A DNA stretch of 64,000 bases from Purpureocillium takamizusanense. Its lineage: Eukaryota; Ascomycota; Sordariomycetes; Hypocreales; Ophiocordycipitaceae. The stretch's first letter is position 1, and each line of letters starts with the position of its first letter. The stretch covers positions 1,798,001 to 1,862,000 of the forward strand of contig NC_063073.1 in assembly GCF_022605165.1 (NCBI RefSeq), in the 5' to 3' direction. The notes below the pieces were generated by a model. That model searched no databases, was not told the origin of the DNA, and was given only the letters and a program-made list of their open reading frames with translations. Shown piece after piece: positions 46,515-58,691 of the stretch. Both the position numbers and the translations under genes were made by a program.

Positions 46515-47077
46515 GGTGGCTTCCCCAAGCGATGTAGGTTGCTGGAGTACTTCGTAGTTGTCGCAGAGTCGTCTTCACGGCGTGAGCCGGACAGATAATC
46601 TCAAGTGGTGTAGACGGGTGCGATAGGAGAACTGGGATGTGAACAGCGAGCGGATGGGTAGTTCGTCCAAGATGTCTATGATGTGGAAAGTTGGTCGTCA
46701 CGGGGGGACGTGAATATTGGCGGACGAAACCGACGCGAAGTCAGGTGACCCGCCCCTTCCACTTAAAACGCAAAGCTCACCGAGGCTTGGCCCATCGCCA
46801 CTCCATAGTCCCCCAAGAGATGCAGCTTGAGCCTTTACAACTGAGTTCGCATTATTACTATATTGCCGTCATACTTCGTATGAATGACTTTGCGTTTGTA
46901 CATTGGTCCCCAAGCATAAACCACCGGTTGCGCCTAATCCGCTATGTCGTACTGCATTAAAATTACGAATACTTTATCGTCGTGGATCTCGTATGTGGAA
47001 GAAATGATAACAAACTGCAATTAAAATCAAATACCTTCCCTCGGCTCTTCGCTAAATAATTCAGACTGTGGTCGTCT
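46515..47077. other. Intergenic between two minus-strand genes
   Basis: 563 bp: promoter of the Wss1-type gene and 3' flank of the sulfate permease gene. The part nearest 47,000 is AT-richer, as expected for a 3' end. No gene. Confidence 0.5.
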
Positions 47078-49581
47078 TTATGAGTCCGATTCGGAAGGAG
47101 GCCGCGACTCATTCCTGGCCTCGACGTTGGCAATAGCATTATGCAGCGCGCTCGTCAAGTCGACATGGAACATGGGCTTGTCGAGGCTGTGGATCACGAC
47201 GCCCTTCCTCGGTCTCTCGATGAATTTCTCTTCGACATGCGTGGATGACGACTTGTCTTTGAAGACTGCGGTGCCGTCCGAACCAGTCATTGACTCTTCG
47301 TCATCTGACGACTGTGAGGAGGCTTCGCTGAGCTTATGATAGTCGCCGGCGGATCTCCTGCCTTCCATCTCAGCGACACTGAAGATGGACCTCCACCTGT
47401 GGCTCATGCCGTCGCCGCTCTTGGTGGGAACTCCGAAGCCGCCGGTCACCAGGGCTCGCTTCGCCCACCGGTTGTTGATGCACGCGACGTGCCAGTCAAC
47501 AACGTCCGGCGCGGTGTATTGGTTCAGCTGGTTCCTCACGTCAATCAGGCATTGTACCGAGGTGACGTCGATGTTGTTGACGCAGCTAAAGTCCAGAATC
47601 ACGGCCTTCAGCGTTGGAAGCTGGTCTCCTTGGTGTGCCTTTTGCGGTGCAGGCCTGTTCCATGGCCGGTCGCCTCGCCGTTCAAACTGCTCTGGGCTCG
47701 TCCGACGGGTGTTTGCGAAGACGTATTCGGCGAAGTGATCCAGGGCGTAGTTCGCGTTGGGGTAGTTGAACCCATCGGAGAACCGGTAGATGAAGACGCC
47801 GGGGTACGGGCTGTCAAGCGCGGCCCTCGGATTGGATCCGTCGCCGTGATCGAAAGGAAGGAAAACGCTCCGCGCGGCGCTCACCGAATCTTCAAAGGAC
47901 TTGTACTCCCCAATCGGCCGGGAGGGACGCTCCCCAACGATGTGGTTTCCCAACACCGAATGAACTCGTACTTTGCCCAGGAACGATCCACGGGCCTTGA
48001 GGATTCTGTACATGAGAATGACGGCTGATATGCCGACAGTAGCGTAAACGCCCTCCTCAATGCCTTTGAAGATACTGACAAAGACGCCGAGGAAGAAGAT
48101 AATCACTTCCAAGGGCGACACTCTCCAGAACTGGTACAGCGTGTTGGGCGAGCTGATGAGGTCACCAAGCGCATGTATGATAACAGCCGAGAGAACGGAG
48201 TAGGGGATGTAGAAGAAGACGCTGGTCAGGAAGTATGTCGCCATTAGAACGATAAGACCGGAGAACAAGCTCCCCAGAGGCGTCCGGACGCCTGCTTTCG
48301 AGTTTACTGTCGTCCGGCTGAACGAGCCCGTCGAGGCAAAAGCCCCGAGGAAAGGACCCATGATGTTTGTCATGCCGATGGCTACCATCTCCTGCGAAGG
48401 GTTGATGCTGTAGTCGCTGATCCTCCCAAAGGCTTTGGCGACGGCTATGTGCTCGACCAACATCACAATGACGCCTGCTGGGAGGTGAGGGACGAGATTC
48501 GAGATGATGGTAGAGTCCAGCTTGGGCACACCCACGTCGCGGAAGCCTGCAGCAAGTCAGAATCGTCAGCATCATCGTTTTGGAGCGCGAGAATGACAGG
48601 TCGCGTCTTACCGCTGGGCACCATCCCGAGGATTCGAAACGCGGGATTTTCTCGCCTGTTCATGTTGACCAGCCAGCTGACCATTGTGTAAAGCAGGATG
48701 ATGAAGACATTTCGCATAGTGTTGACGATGAAGATGATACGCCTGTGCTTGGGGTACCGTTGCGCCGCCTTGTTCAAGCAGTGTCGGATGGCGTAGAGCG
48801 CAAACAAGGCCGTCAAGCCCAGTGCCGCATCAAGCTGACAGTTTGGAAGGCGCTTGAAGGTGTTGATGTAGACCTTGTACGCGGGGTCTCTGGTACGCAC
48901 CCCCCGGATGCCGAGCAGGGCAGGCAGTTGGCTGCCCACGATGGTGATGGCGGAGCCCGTGGTGAAGGCCGCCAAGCATGTGATGGAGATGAGGTCGACG
49001 ATCCAACCACAGCGGAGGAGACCCAAGCCTAGAATGATGAAGCCGGCAATCAAGCTGAAGGTCGACGCGATGATGTGCGCCGCCGCGCCCTTCGTGGCCG
49101 GGTTCGCCTGGACGGCCTCGACGACAGAGCCCACGACAGTGGCCAAGACAGCGACGGGCCCAATGGAGATGTCCTTTGACGTGCCGAAGATCCAGTACAT
49201 CACGAGGCCTAGGAAGGACGAGTAGAGGCCGAACTGCGGCTCCAGCTTGGCCAATGACGCGTATGCCATGCCCTGGGGCACGATGATGGCGCCCACGGTC
49301 AGGCCGGCGATGAGGTCGCCAGTGAGCCACTGCAGGTTATAGTGCTGCAGCCATCCCACGCAGGGGAACAGGGACTTGGTGTACCCGACGACGCCTCGCC
49401 GGGACGGGAGTTGTTCACGGATCCATTCAGAGGTGGTGACGCGCTCCTCGATGTACCTGTCGGTGGGTGGAGCGAAGCCGCCGCCGGGAATCTTGTCCTC
49501 GACGTCCGTGTCCGTGCCTTGGAGCTCGATGCCAAGAGCCGTGGCTAGGGACCGGCCGACCTTGTCCACGACGGTTGGCAT
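47078..49581 (-). CDS. Sulfate permease (SulP family, C-terminal STAS domain)
   Basis: Plasma-membrane sulfate uptake, the first step of sulfur assimilation; the family includes yeast SUL1/SUL2 and Neurospora CYS-13/CYS-14. Exons 49581-48612 and 48546-47078 give 812 aa; the 65-nt intron joins RILGMVPSGFRDVGVPKL. The N-terminus WLTGDLIAGLTVGAIIVPQG and MAYASLAKLEPQFGLYSSFL are SulP signatures; about a dozen hydrophobic segments follow (for example AHIIASTFSLIAGFIILGLG). The STAS domain is at about 636-700 (LKAVILDFSCVNNIDVTSVQ), followed by an acidic Ser-rich tail. In fungi such genes are usually induced by sulfur limitation through a CYS3/MetR bZIP; I saw no clear site. ATG 49581 gives a normal cytosolic N-terminus. 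Confidence 0.95.
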
Positions 49582-52500
49582 GGCGGACGGCTGGAGGCGT
49601 TGAGGGGTAAGAAGGTTATAAGTCAACCGCCGCTCTTTCTGCTTTCGACTTGCCCGGCTTTCTTCAACAGTCCGCGGATGCAGCAACGAACCCCGTTTGC
49701 GTCAGGACCTCTGCGATGGCTAGGCGCCGTCTTGGCTCTGTTCGAGATGCTTGGGACTTGAACATCTACCGACTGTGTCTCGAGCTGAACAAGTGAGGTT
49801 TCCTGAAATGCGCGTGGTCCCAGAGAGAATGTGAGCAGGGCTGCAAGCAACTTAAGGCACGGTTTGAAGCTAGAAACGAAGAGTGAAGAAGAGATGAGAT
49901 GAATAGAAGCCAGGAGCACGAGGCCAGATAGTGACAGAGGAGGAGGGCGAGGGGGGTTAAAGAGCACGCGAGCACGACAAGCCGAGGCATAGTATGGTCT
50001 CACATCTGGAAGGCCTCGACCACCTTGAATAGAGGGGGTCTCGTCACGGAACGTAAACGGCAAGCCGTTTGACCCTCCTTCTTTGACATAAGATGGCAGC
50101 AGTAGTAGGAAGCCTCCTAGGGGGCCGTGCAGTGAATTGACGATTGCCCAGACCGGAAACTTGCCGACGTGAATTCGGGCAATGGCTCGAACACACGCTG
50201 TATTGTCCTATGATGAACATTTTTGGGCGTACAATCGGTGTATGAACGCGTGGGCGGGCGGTGCACAGGGGGAGGTTTTAATTTTGCTGACCGCACGAGC
50301 AGTCTGGCGCCACGGCTCGCTTCGAACGGGGCGAGCCGTTGAAACCAGTACCGCCGGTGCTGGTGCTGTCATTGCTCCCCACGGCTCATGGCTGTCCATG
50401 TACGGCGCAGGATCTGGAGCTTGCTTGACGATGGCCATGTCCAGCTGTGGGCGGCGGCGGCGGCGGTGGTGGTGGTGGTGGTGGCGTGGAGGCCGAAACC
50501 GGCCAACATGAAGGCTAGTAGAAGAGACAACCAAAAAATAAAAAGAGGATGTAGCCCTTCAAGGTCCAAATGGACCAGGGACTCCGGTCACGTAGCGAGT
50601 CTCATACATATCAATGCCTAGGCAAGGCCGGGCCGGGGCCTGTCTCGCAGCAAAAGCAGGACAACTCCGGCCCTCCAACCCCCCCTTCGACTCGTGTGGT
50701 CCCGGCGGTGGACGAATATAGCGACGGCGTGTGGCGTTGACGATGGTGGTGGTAGTAGTAGTATTCGATCTGATCACCGCTGTGGGGATCTGGGCGGCGG
50801 AGGCAAGTGGCAGATGCCGGCTTGGCGGCGGACAGATGCACTGACTGGTGTTACACGGGTGGAACGGCAGGTGGTGGTGGTGCCCCAAGGGAGAGGGTTA
50901 GGTCTGGGGCGAAAGTAGTACGAAGTACGTAGTCTGTAAGTTGAGATGGGCACCCGGTCGGAAGCCATCGTGAAGGGCAGTGTCACCACATCATGATGCA
51001 GCGGCGGGGTTCGGTCGTTGGAAAGGCCGGAACCAATTCGACCAGGGCAAAGGTCCCTCACTCTATCCGCGCTGTGTCCTGGTTAAGTCTACGCATCTTC
51101 CGTCCTCGATGCTTGATAGCATGATTTGCAAAAAGAGGAGCACTACGCAGGGGGACTTGTTGCAACGTATACATGTACCGCACCATCAGCGCTCGACGGC
51201 AGGTGCCTAGATTCTAATACTAGTGCTACCACTACGGTACTATTACAGCATACTCTGTACGTCAACACGTAACTTACCTTGTGCGAATGGACGGACGGGC
51301 CGGTACCTGCCTGAGACCTGAGACCACCACCGCCGCCACCGGGACCGGCAGCCGGCCCTCGCGCACTCCGCCGCCCAACCGAACGGACGAGGGCCCGACT
51401 TGGCCAGTTTGGCAGCCGACGGCTCGTCGGCCCTGCCCTTGGGCCGGACGGTCGCCGATAGCCTACGTGAGCGAAGAGAGAGGCGCAAAGAATGCGACCG
51501 TAACGTTGCCCAGTGTGGTCGGTTGCGCGCGCCTGGGAATGCGCGCGTGCGCGCCGCGAGATTCGAACACGGCATCGCCGAATGAGTTCCCTTTTCCCTC
51601 GTCTCAGTCAACTTTTGGGTGTTGAGTAGTCTCGCAAATGCAGGAGGTGCTGTGGTACCATAGTCGAACCCGATGTATGCGAGTGACTAGCAGCGAGTGA
51701 AGAGGGTAGCATTTTAGAGGTTCGAGGCCCTCACGGCACTCGCCCGTGTCTAAGACTCGGAGACTCTAGTAAGCTCGCCAAGAGACGGCTGGACGGCTCG
51801 AGCTTGCCGGCTTCATTCTTCAGCAAATCTGCGGGCGCGCGCGTACGGGACTTGCGGCATATACCTATGTACCACGTTACTACTCGGTCCGTCACATAGC
51901 CTACTGTGCTGTAGCGGCGTCGACGGACATGAACCGCACGGGTATAAGCCTCGGCCGAGTCCGCGCCCAGCCGTCACGCTGGTGCTGGTGTCTGGGTTCC
52001 TACGCGCGCGCGTGTGCAAGCGCTCAGCTCACCGTCCCGACTCCCGCGTGGTCGGTCGGTCGGTCGGTCGGAAGCGGCAATGACGCAGGCGTCCGGAGCG
52101 CGCGCCGCGTCCTTGGACGCATCGGCCTCGTAGAAGGGAGCCACGAATGTGTGCTTCTTTAGTTAGCTGGCAGACGCACGGATAGATGCCTTTGCGCGCG
52201 CGCGTTGCTAAGCGAGAGGGCGACTTCAACTCATTGAATGACGACGACCGAAACCGTCGCGAATATTCCATGACGAGTAGTGACAAACCACGGTCCTTAC
52301 TGTATGCTGCTCTTACGTACAATATAGATCAATCCACTCTTGAGCTGTGAGTGACTTGAATATTCATTATGAGATGAGTGTGGAAAGACAAAAGTAACAC
52401 GACATGGCTCAAGTTCAATGTCAAAGAGAAACGTAACTTGGATAAATGATGATGATTTCGCCGTCTATACTAAGCGACTGGCTGAGAGTTGTTGGTGTCA

Positions 52501-53085
52501 AGTTTCGTTACCTTGGTGCCTTGATAAAGAGTCCAAGGCCAACAGCTTTACGTACGTACTTTTTACTGATACTTCCTTGTTCACAACTGGGGTGTGTGTA
52601 CCAGGTAACTGCCTAATGGAGGCTCAAGTTGTTACACCCTCTCTCAAAGTCTCTGGGTACCTGACCAGCCCCCTGGTCCTCCGCCAAGCAGCCCTACCAT
52701 GCCCGCCCCTAGGGACGCTAAATAAGGCGAGCCCAGGCCAGGCCCATGCTCCGCCAATGCTGGGGCAGCGCGGCTGGCGAGCCCGCCACTCCACTAACTA
52801 ACGTTACTAGCAGCAGGGCAGCGTCCAGGAACTCGGGTTACCATGCAACCTGAACTGAGCTCGTCACCCCGCGCGTCTCAACCACCCAACCACGACCAAA
52901 ACACCACCACCACCACCACCAACGACCTCCATCACGCATTCGTCATCGCTATCCTTCCCTTCGCTTCGCTCCGATTGCCATGATCCCAGCCGGAGAAGCT
53001 CCGTTGCCCTGCTGGTAGCTACTAGGCTGTCCTCACCCTCACCTCGTCCGTCCCGTGCGCTGCCTCTCCGTCATCGCGCGTCACC
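49582..53085. other. 3.5-kb divergent intergenic region
   Basis: Lies between the starts of the sulfate permease (minus) and BUB2 (plus), so it includes both promoters. Holds GGT-rich and GGC-rich runs near 50450-50487, a (CGGT)n run at 52051-52071 and a (CAC)n run near 52902-52921. From about 52,300 to 52,600 it is AT-richer. No coding frame is supported. Confidence 0.5.
52051..52071. repeat. (GTCG)n microsatellite
   Basis: About five perfect tetranucleotide units. Confidence 0.9.
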
Positions 53086-54706
53086 ATGCCCAGCCCATCC
53101 CGCGACGCCAACCAAGCTCCCGGGCCGCCTTCCTTCTCATCTTCAGCGACTGCCACGACCTCGACCTCGACATCCTCGATCCCGCAGCAGGCTGCCGCTG
53201 CCGCCGCCCACCATGTGACCGACCTGCAGCCTCCCCCTTCGCCCCGGACGCACCGCGCCCTGCGCCGCCTGCAGTCCGCCCATAGCCTCGGCGCCGCCCG
53301 TGGCCTCAACCAGCCGTCACTCATCTCGCAGCAGCGTCGCGACCTCCAGCGCACCACCTCACCCACGCGCGACTCCGCCGCCTCCGCCGTCAACCGCTCA
53401 CCGCACCGCGGCCGCGCCAACAGCGATGCCACACCGCCACCCATCCACCATCTGTCAGGCGCCGCCGCCTCCGCCAAGCGCTCCGGCTTGAAGAAGCCCG
53501 TCTTCTCCCACGGCCACCTGACCCTCCAGCAAATCATACGCGATGGCCCCAACGACGGTGACTTTGTCGGCGCGCTCGAGAGCGCCAGGTGGAAGGTCAT
53601 TGACGAGGGCATCAAGAGCGCCGAGGATGGCATGGTGAGCGCCGTCGACCGCCGACACGCGTTCGTCTTCGGTACTCGCTAACAGCAAAAAATATGATAG
53701 TCAACGCTGAGGATATACGTATGGATGGTCCTTCTCGACGCCCCCATCATGCCCACGGACGAATACCTCGCCCTCGTCCATCGCGGCGCGTCTCCGGCCT
53801 ACTCCAAGATCCGCAACGATACCTTCCGCACTCTGACGACCGACCCCCTATTCCGACGCCGCGTCAGCGAGGCCAGCCTGATTCGTCTTCTCAACGCCAT
53901 CGCCTGGAGGCTACATGATGCTAAGGAGGATCAGCGGCAGAGCAGCCGACCGAGCAGCCGCCATTCTTCACATCCTCGAGAGAGCCTGACGGGGAGCGTC
54001 TCGGGACACTCCCAAGCCAGTCCGTATCCCAGCAGGCTGCCTGCTCCCCTGGCTGCCGCCTGTCCGCTGACAATCTCTGCCTTACAGAATCCAATGCCGG
54101 CCCCGAGCCGGGCACCTACGTGCAGGGCATGAACGTGCTGGCTGCCCCCTTCTTGTATGCGGCTCGCAGCGAGGCAGAGGCATTCGTGGCCTTCCACTCG
54201 CTGCTCACGCGCGAGTGTCCGGCGTACATCCGGGGGGCCATGGACGGTGTGCACCGCGGGCTCGCCCTCGTTGACAAGGTCCTGGCCATCGTCGACCCCA
54301 AGCTCAGCATGTACCTCACGGCCAAGGGCCTGTCCGCCGAGATCTACGCGTTTCCCTCGGTGCTGACCCTCTGCGCCTGCACGCCCCCTCTTCCCGAGGT
54401 TCTGCGGCTCTGGGACTTTCTGTTCGCATACGGGCCGCATCTCAACATTGTCTGCATCGTAGCGCAGCTCACAATCATGCGGGCCCAGATCCTGCAGTCT
54501 CCCAGGTCAGTCCTCTGATACAGAATCTGTTAACTCGGTGCTGCCTGCGCGTAGAGCAAGCCATGTGCTAACAGTGCGACAGTCCTAACAAGGTGCTCCG
54601 ATCGTTCCCACAGCTTAACGCGGATCTGGTCAAGAGCGTCACCATTGGCATAATCAAGAAGATTCCTGACGACGTCTACGCCGAAATTGTCATGCACGCT
54701 GTTTAG
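53086..54706 (+). CDS. BUB2: BUB2-like TBC-domain GTPase-activating protein (spindle checkpoint)
   Basis: With BFA1, BUB2 (Byr4-Cdc16 in fission yeast) is a GAP for the Tem1/Spg1 GTPase at spindle poles and restrains mitotic exit or septation. Exons 53086-53634, 53701-54019, 54088-54505 and 54583-54706 give 469 aa. The TBC domain starts at about residue 160: DFVGALESARWKVIDEGIKS, LRIYVWMVLLDAPIMPTDEY, YSKIRNDTFRTL with the IxxDxxR Arg finger, TYVQGMNVLAAPFLYA with the Gln finger, PPLPEVLRLWDFLFAYGPHL, and the end SPNKVLRSFPQLN to IPDDVYAEIVMHAV. Two oddities: about 150 disordered residues before the domain (yeast BUB2 has almost none), and a Ser-rich insertion of some 35 residues after AIAWRLHDAKEDQ. 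Intron 2 uses donor GTCCGT. Confidence 0.93.
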
Positions 54707-55715
54707 GGTGGCTACTCTGACGGCGGGCCAGCGCATCATGACTTGTATGATGATGATTTTTGTTTGTTGCATGTACATCTGTTTGGGAGCTTTAAATGAT
54801 TTTTAATGGTACTGTACGGGCAAGGACGTGGAACGGTCAACAAGAGGCACGGAATTTGGTCAGGGCAAAGGAAAGGTTACTTCCAAGACGGGACAGGACT
54901 CTGCAGGGCATGGATATTATGAGTGGGCGGAGTTGACAAGGGAGTTGATTTTCATAGATGGCGACACCTTTGTTGGACGCTTTAGCTTAATGCGAGTACA
55001 ATATTGTTGTGTTGCATCTCTTTTTGGGTCCAACCTCGACGCTTTCATACGTTGCGACGCGGTGCGACACATGGGCAGAGAGAGAGGGTGGTTGATAAGG
55101 TCTAGGCAGCGGGCACATTGAATTGGACCAACTCAGGTGCCCGTGCGTATGTTGAAATACTTTTTGGTGATCTTTCATCTACGCGAGCGTCTTTCGTATG
55201 TTATCGTCGCTCGGACTTTCAATATGTACATATACCAAAGAAAAACTCGCCGAGAAATGCCCAGGGGTGCAACGGAGAAGAAGAGAAGAACAGAACAGAA
55301 CAAAAAAAAGCAGGATACCCAAACAAACGCCGCTGTATCTATGCAACAGGCAGAAGGAGAAAAAAAGACAGAAATATGCCAAGTCTGCAAAAAAGGATGA
55401 CCCGGTTCGTGGCTCGTGTGTCCTCGGAGGTACTCGTCATCCTATCGTTGGCCATGTATGTCACTGAAACGGACGGGTCTGTGCGTCGTCGTAGCACTTG
55501 TGAGACTCTTGTATCGGCCCGTCATGCGTCGTCATGGCGCGCGTCGTCGTCATCGTCGTCGTCTTCGTCGCCGCCGCCGTCCATCCGGCTTGGGATGCCG
55601 GGCACGCACGCCGCCCCATTCCCTCGGGCGGTGGTGGCAGCGGGCCGCCGGCAACAGCGTACGGGCGTAGGCGAGGGGGCATGCGCAGATAGGCAGCGCC
55701 GACAGCCGCTTCGGC
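54707..55715. other. Convergent 3' spacer
   Basis: 1.0 kb between the stops of BUB2 and the PAQR gene. Fairly AT-rich near 54,750-55,060 and 55,240-55,400, as expected for paired 3' UTRs. No gene. Confidence 0.5.
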
Positions 55716-57281
55716 TAGTACGCGGGACAGCCGCCCTCGGCACGGTGGAAGGCGTTGGCGAAAAATTGCTGCATGGCGGTGTAGTGGAAGAGGATGCCGC
55801 CGAGGACCGCCGCGTGCCAGAGGTTGTGGCTGCCGCCAATGTAGTCGAACATGCCCGGGCACCAGCGCTCGGGGATCTTGCTTGCGTAGACGACGGCGCC
55901 GCCGAAATAGACGAGGATGGACTTGCTGATGGGGGAGTAGAAGTTGAGGACAAAGTCCGGGCCGTGGGTCCAGTACAGCTGCAGGATGGGCATGAAGCCG
56001 GTGAGGGCGAGGCCGACATAGAAGGCGACGCGGGCCCAGGCCATGTCGGCCCCGTTAAAGCGCGGGTGCCACGGCAGCACGACGCCGCCGACGCCCAAGA
56101 AGGCGGTAAGGCACATGTAGGTCCAGCGGCTGACGGGGTCGCAGTAGAACGCCGTGTACTCGGTGGTCATGATGGAGGCGGCGATGAGGAGGGATATGCC
56201 CGTGTAGTCGACGCAGGCGAAGATGGAGATGGCGTCGACGTCGGCGACGGCGTTCATGGTGTGCCAGATGGTGGAGCACACGAGAGTCAAGCAGGCCATG
56301 ACGAAGAAGACGGCGGCGACAAAGACATCCGTCTTTGTGCTGAGGTCAAAGTTGGCGCTGCTGGGGTAGAAGTAGAAGGCGACGGCAAGAACGAGGACGA
56401 GGCCGATGGCGTGGGACCAGATGTTGAACGACTCGTTGGAAATGTTGAACATGGAGCGCACGCACTCGACCTTGGTCTCGGTGAAGCGGTAGCCGCGCTT
56501 GATGTGCGGGTTGTTGCGCCAGGGCATGGGCAGATCATCGTAGAGCAAGAGGCGGCGCTCGCGGGCGAGGGCGACAGCCTGCTGGATGTGCTCCTCAAGA
56601 GAGTAGGCGGCGCGCATGGCACGCTCGATGCCTTCATCGACGACACCGCGGGCGCGCTCGATACCCTCGTCGACAACGCGACGGCCCTCGCCCATGAAGG
56701 CCTCGGCGGCGTTGGCAGCATTGGCGAGCCCCTGCTCGCGCAGCTTATAGGCGCGGACCTCAAACTCGGAGAGCATGCCCTCGAGGAGGTCGATGCCGAC
56801 ACGAGCCTTTTCGTGCAGCGACTCGGTGGCCTCGAGAGTCTCCTGGTAGCGCGCCTCGAGCGTCTCGACCATGACATGCAGGCGCCGGCGGCCAGCGCCG
56901 AGCACCTCCTCGGAAGCCTGGGAGCATCGCGTGCGGACGGCCTGGAGGGTGGAAAAGGCGCGCGAGATGCTGTAGTCGCAGCCGAGGTCGCCGTAGCTCT
57001 CGATGAAGTCGAGGCGGCGCTCCAGCTCCGACAGGAAGAGGTCCACCTTGAGCAGCAGGCCCTCCTCGCCGTCCATGATGGTCTCGACGATGGACTTGCG
57101 GCGAGGCAGGAAGAAGGAGTGGCGGCGGCGGCGCTGCCTCGTCGTCGGGTCCGGGTCGCCGGTGGTGGGATCGGAGCCGGAGGCGACGGCGGCGGTCGTC
57201 GAGGAGCGCGGATTCAGGCCATCGTCGTCGCGGGCTTTGTAGGCGCAAGCCGATGTGAGCGCCGTGGTGACGTCGCTCATG
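55716..57281 (-). CDS. IZH3: PAQR/ADIPOR-like seven-TM receptor, IZH3 type
   Basis: Single exon, 521 aa; ATG (57279-57281) and TAG (55716-55718) read from the sequence. Progestin/adipoQ receptor (hemolysin-III) family; yeast IZH genes affect zinc and sterol/lipid homeostasis. The ~270-residue cytosolic N-terminus is helical with heptad-like RRVVDEGIERARGVVDEGIE, the long extension typical of IZH3 rather than IZH1/2. The core begins at NISNESFNIWSHAIGLVLVL. The family metal ligands are visible: STIWHTM (SxxxH) and, in the last helix, GGSHNLWHAAVLGGILFHYT (HxxxH). Seven hydrophobic helices follow the expected spacing. A 760-codon open frame on the opposite strand is a shadow of this GC-rich gene. 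Confidence 0.93.
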
Positions 57282-58691
57282 GTGGCGGGCCCAGAGAGGA
57301 AGCGACACGGAGGGGTGGGGAGGGGTTTTCAACGTTGGGCCGGCATGCCGCTCCCCGTTTCGTACGGCGTAGCGAGAGACAGAAGATGCTGAGCCGCTGA
57401 AGAGGCAGAAGGGGTTGAGAGATGGAACTCGTCGTCGTCGTCGTCGTCGCCTCTACACGAGGCACGGGCGGAGAAGCGGGGGGCCAATTGGTCGATGGCG
57501 GAGCGGACGAGCGGGAGGGTTCGGGTTGTGAGGTATTATGTGCGTCTCCGTCTCCTGCTGTGGTTCGGCGATGGCAGGGAGAATTTACGCGAGGGAGGGA
57601 GGGAGGAAGAGGGGGGGTCGGGAGGATTTGGGGGCGGCCAAGAGAAGCGTCTGGGGCGCAGCCGTGACGGCGTTGCCAGCCAGCGTTGGGGAACGATTGG
57701 CGGGGGGCGCTGATGGCGGCGTGGAGCGGGATGGGCGGATTTTGCCTACCTCCACCAACATGGAAGTACCCTGAGGTTCGGCTTGTCGGGCTCGGCTGGG
57801 CTTCAAGGTACTACCTAAAGTACTCTGGATTGTCTTCCAAGCTGGTAGTAGTGATGGCGATGACGGCCTATGAGTGGCGGCACGGATTGATGTCGGGGCA
57901 GTATTAGTACTGTACACCGAGTACTTCGCACATGTACCCTCTGAGCAAGAGTTTATATGCCGCGAAACCTCGACACAAGAATAAAATCACACGCAAGGAT
58001 TGTAAGACTGCAATGTAGATTGTCACGCCGAGAGTCTCTCCATGTGTTCGCGTCGCGCAGTGCAGGCGGCCGTTCCCAATGCGTGCGGCGCAGCCAGCCA
58101 TCAGCACCGAGGCGGCGCAAAAGAAGAAAAACACAGGGTTCCGGTCAGAGTGTCACGGGCCCGAAATGACACCCTGCGACATGCATTCAATCATATCATA
58201 TCCACGAATTAGGTCCCCATCGTCCGTCCACCGCAACGGCCTGAACCGCCTGCTGGGCAGTGGCGGCGGAACCAGCAGCAGCCCCGCTGAGGCAGCGGGA
58301 CTGCTCAGTGACATGCGGTGGGCACGCCTCAACAGGCAAGCCGAGGCCAACAATTCACGACAAGCCGAAAAAAAAGTTCCTCTCACACTCTTGCCTACCC
58401 TGCAGTATCGCGCTGTTCCGAAATGGCAGCGGAATGTTCCGCCGTCCAACGCCTGTGCATCCACAGCTTTTGCACGAACCAGGCAGCTGTCAAGCACCCA
58501 CCGCTTGCCCTTTCAATCCCAAACCCCATCATCATCATCATCAGCACGCGAGCACCTCAACAATCGCGTAACCTCGTCCGCAGCGACCGCTCTACACCAG
58601 TCGGCTCGGTTACTGCACGCACCACGTTTACATTTCGCCAAGCCTCGCCTCTCCTCGCCTGTCTTCGACTCCTCGACCTGACCAGCCCAGC
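57282..58691. promoter_or_regulatory. Divergent upstream region of the PAQR and THOC5 genes
   Basis: 1.4 kb between divergent starts. The PAQR side (57,282-57,760) is GA/GGA-rich on the plus strand, i.e. pyrimidine-rich on the PAQR sense strand. The THOC5 side has a CATCATCATCA run near 58525 and CTCGCCT repeats just before the ATG. No gene. Confidence 0.5.

Noticed and set aside
55118..57400. 760-codon open frame on the plus strand
   Set aside because: It is antisense to the PAQR gene over most of its length, lacks a domain and has Asp/Gly/Ala/Val-rich composition, as expected for the complement of GC3-rich codons.
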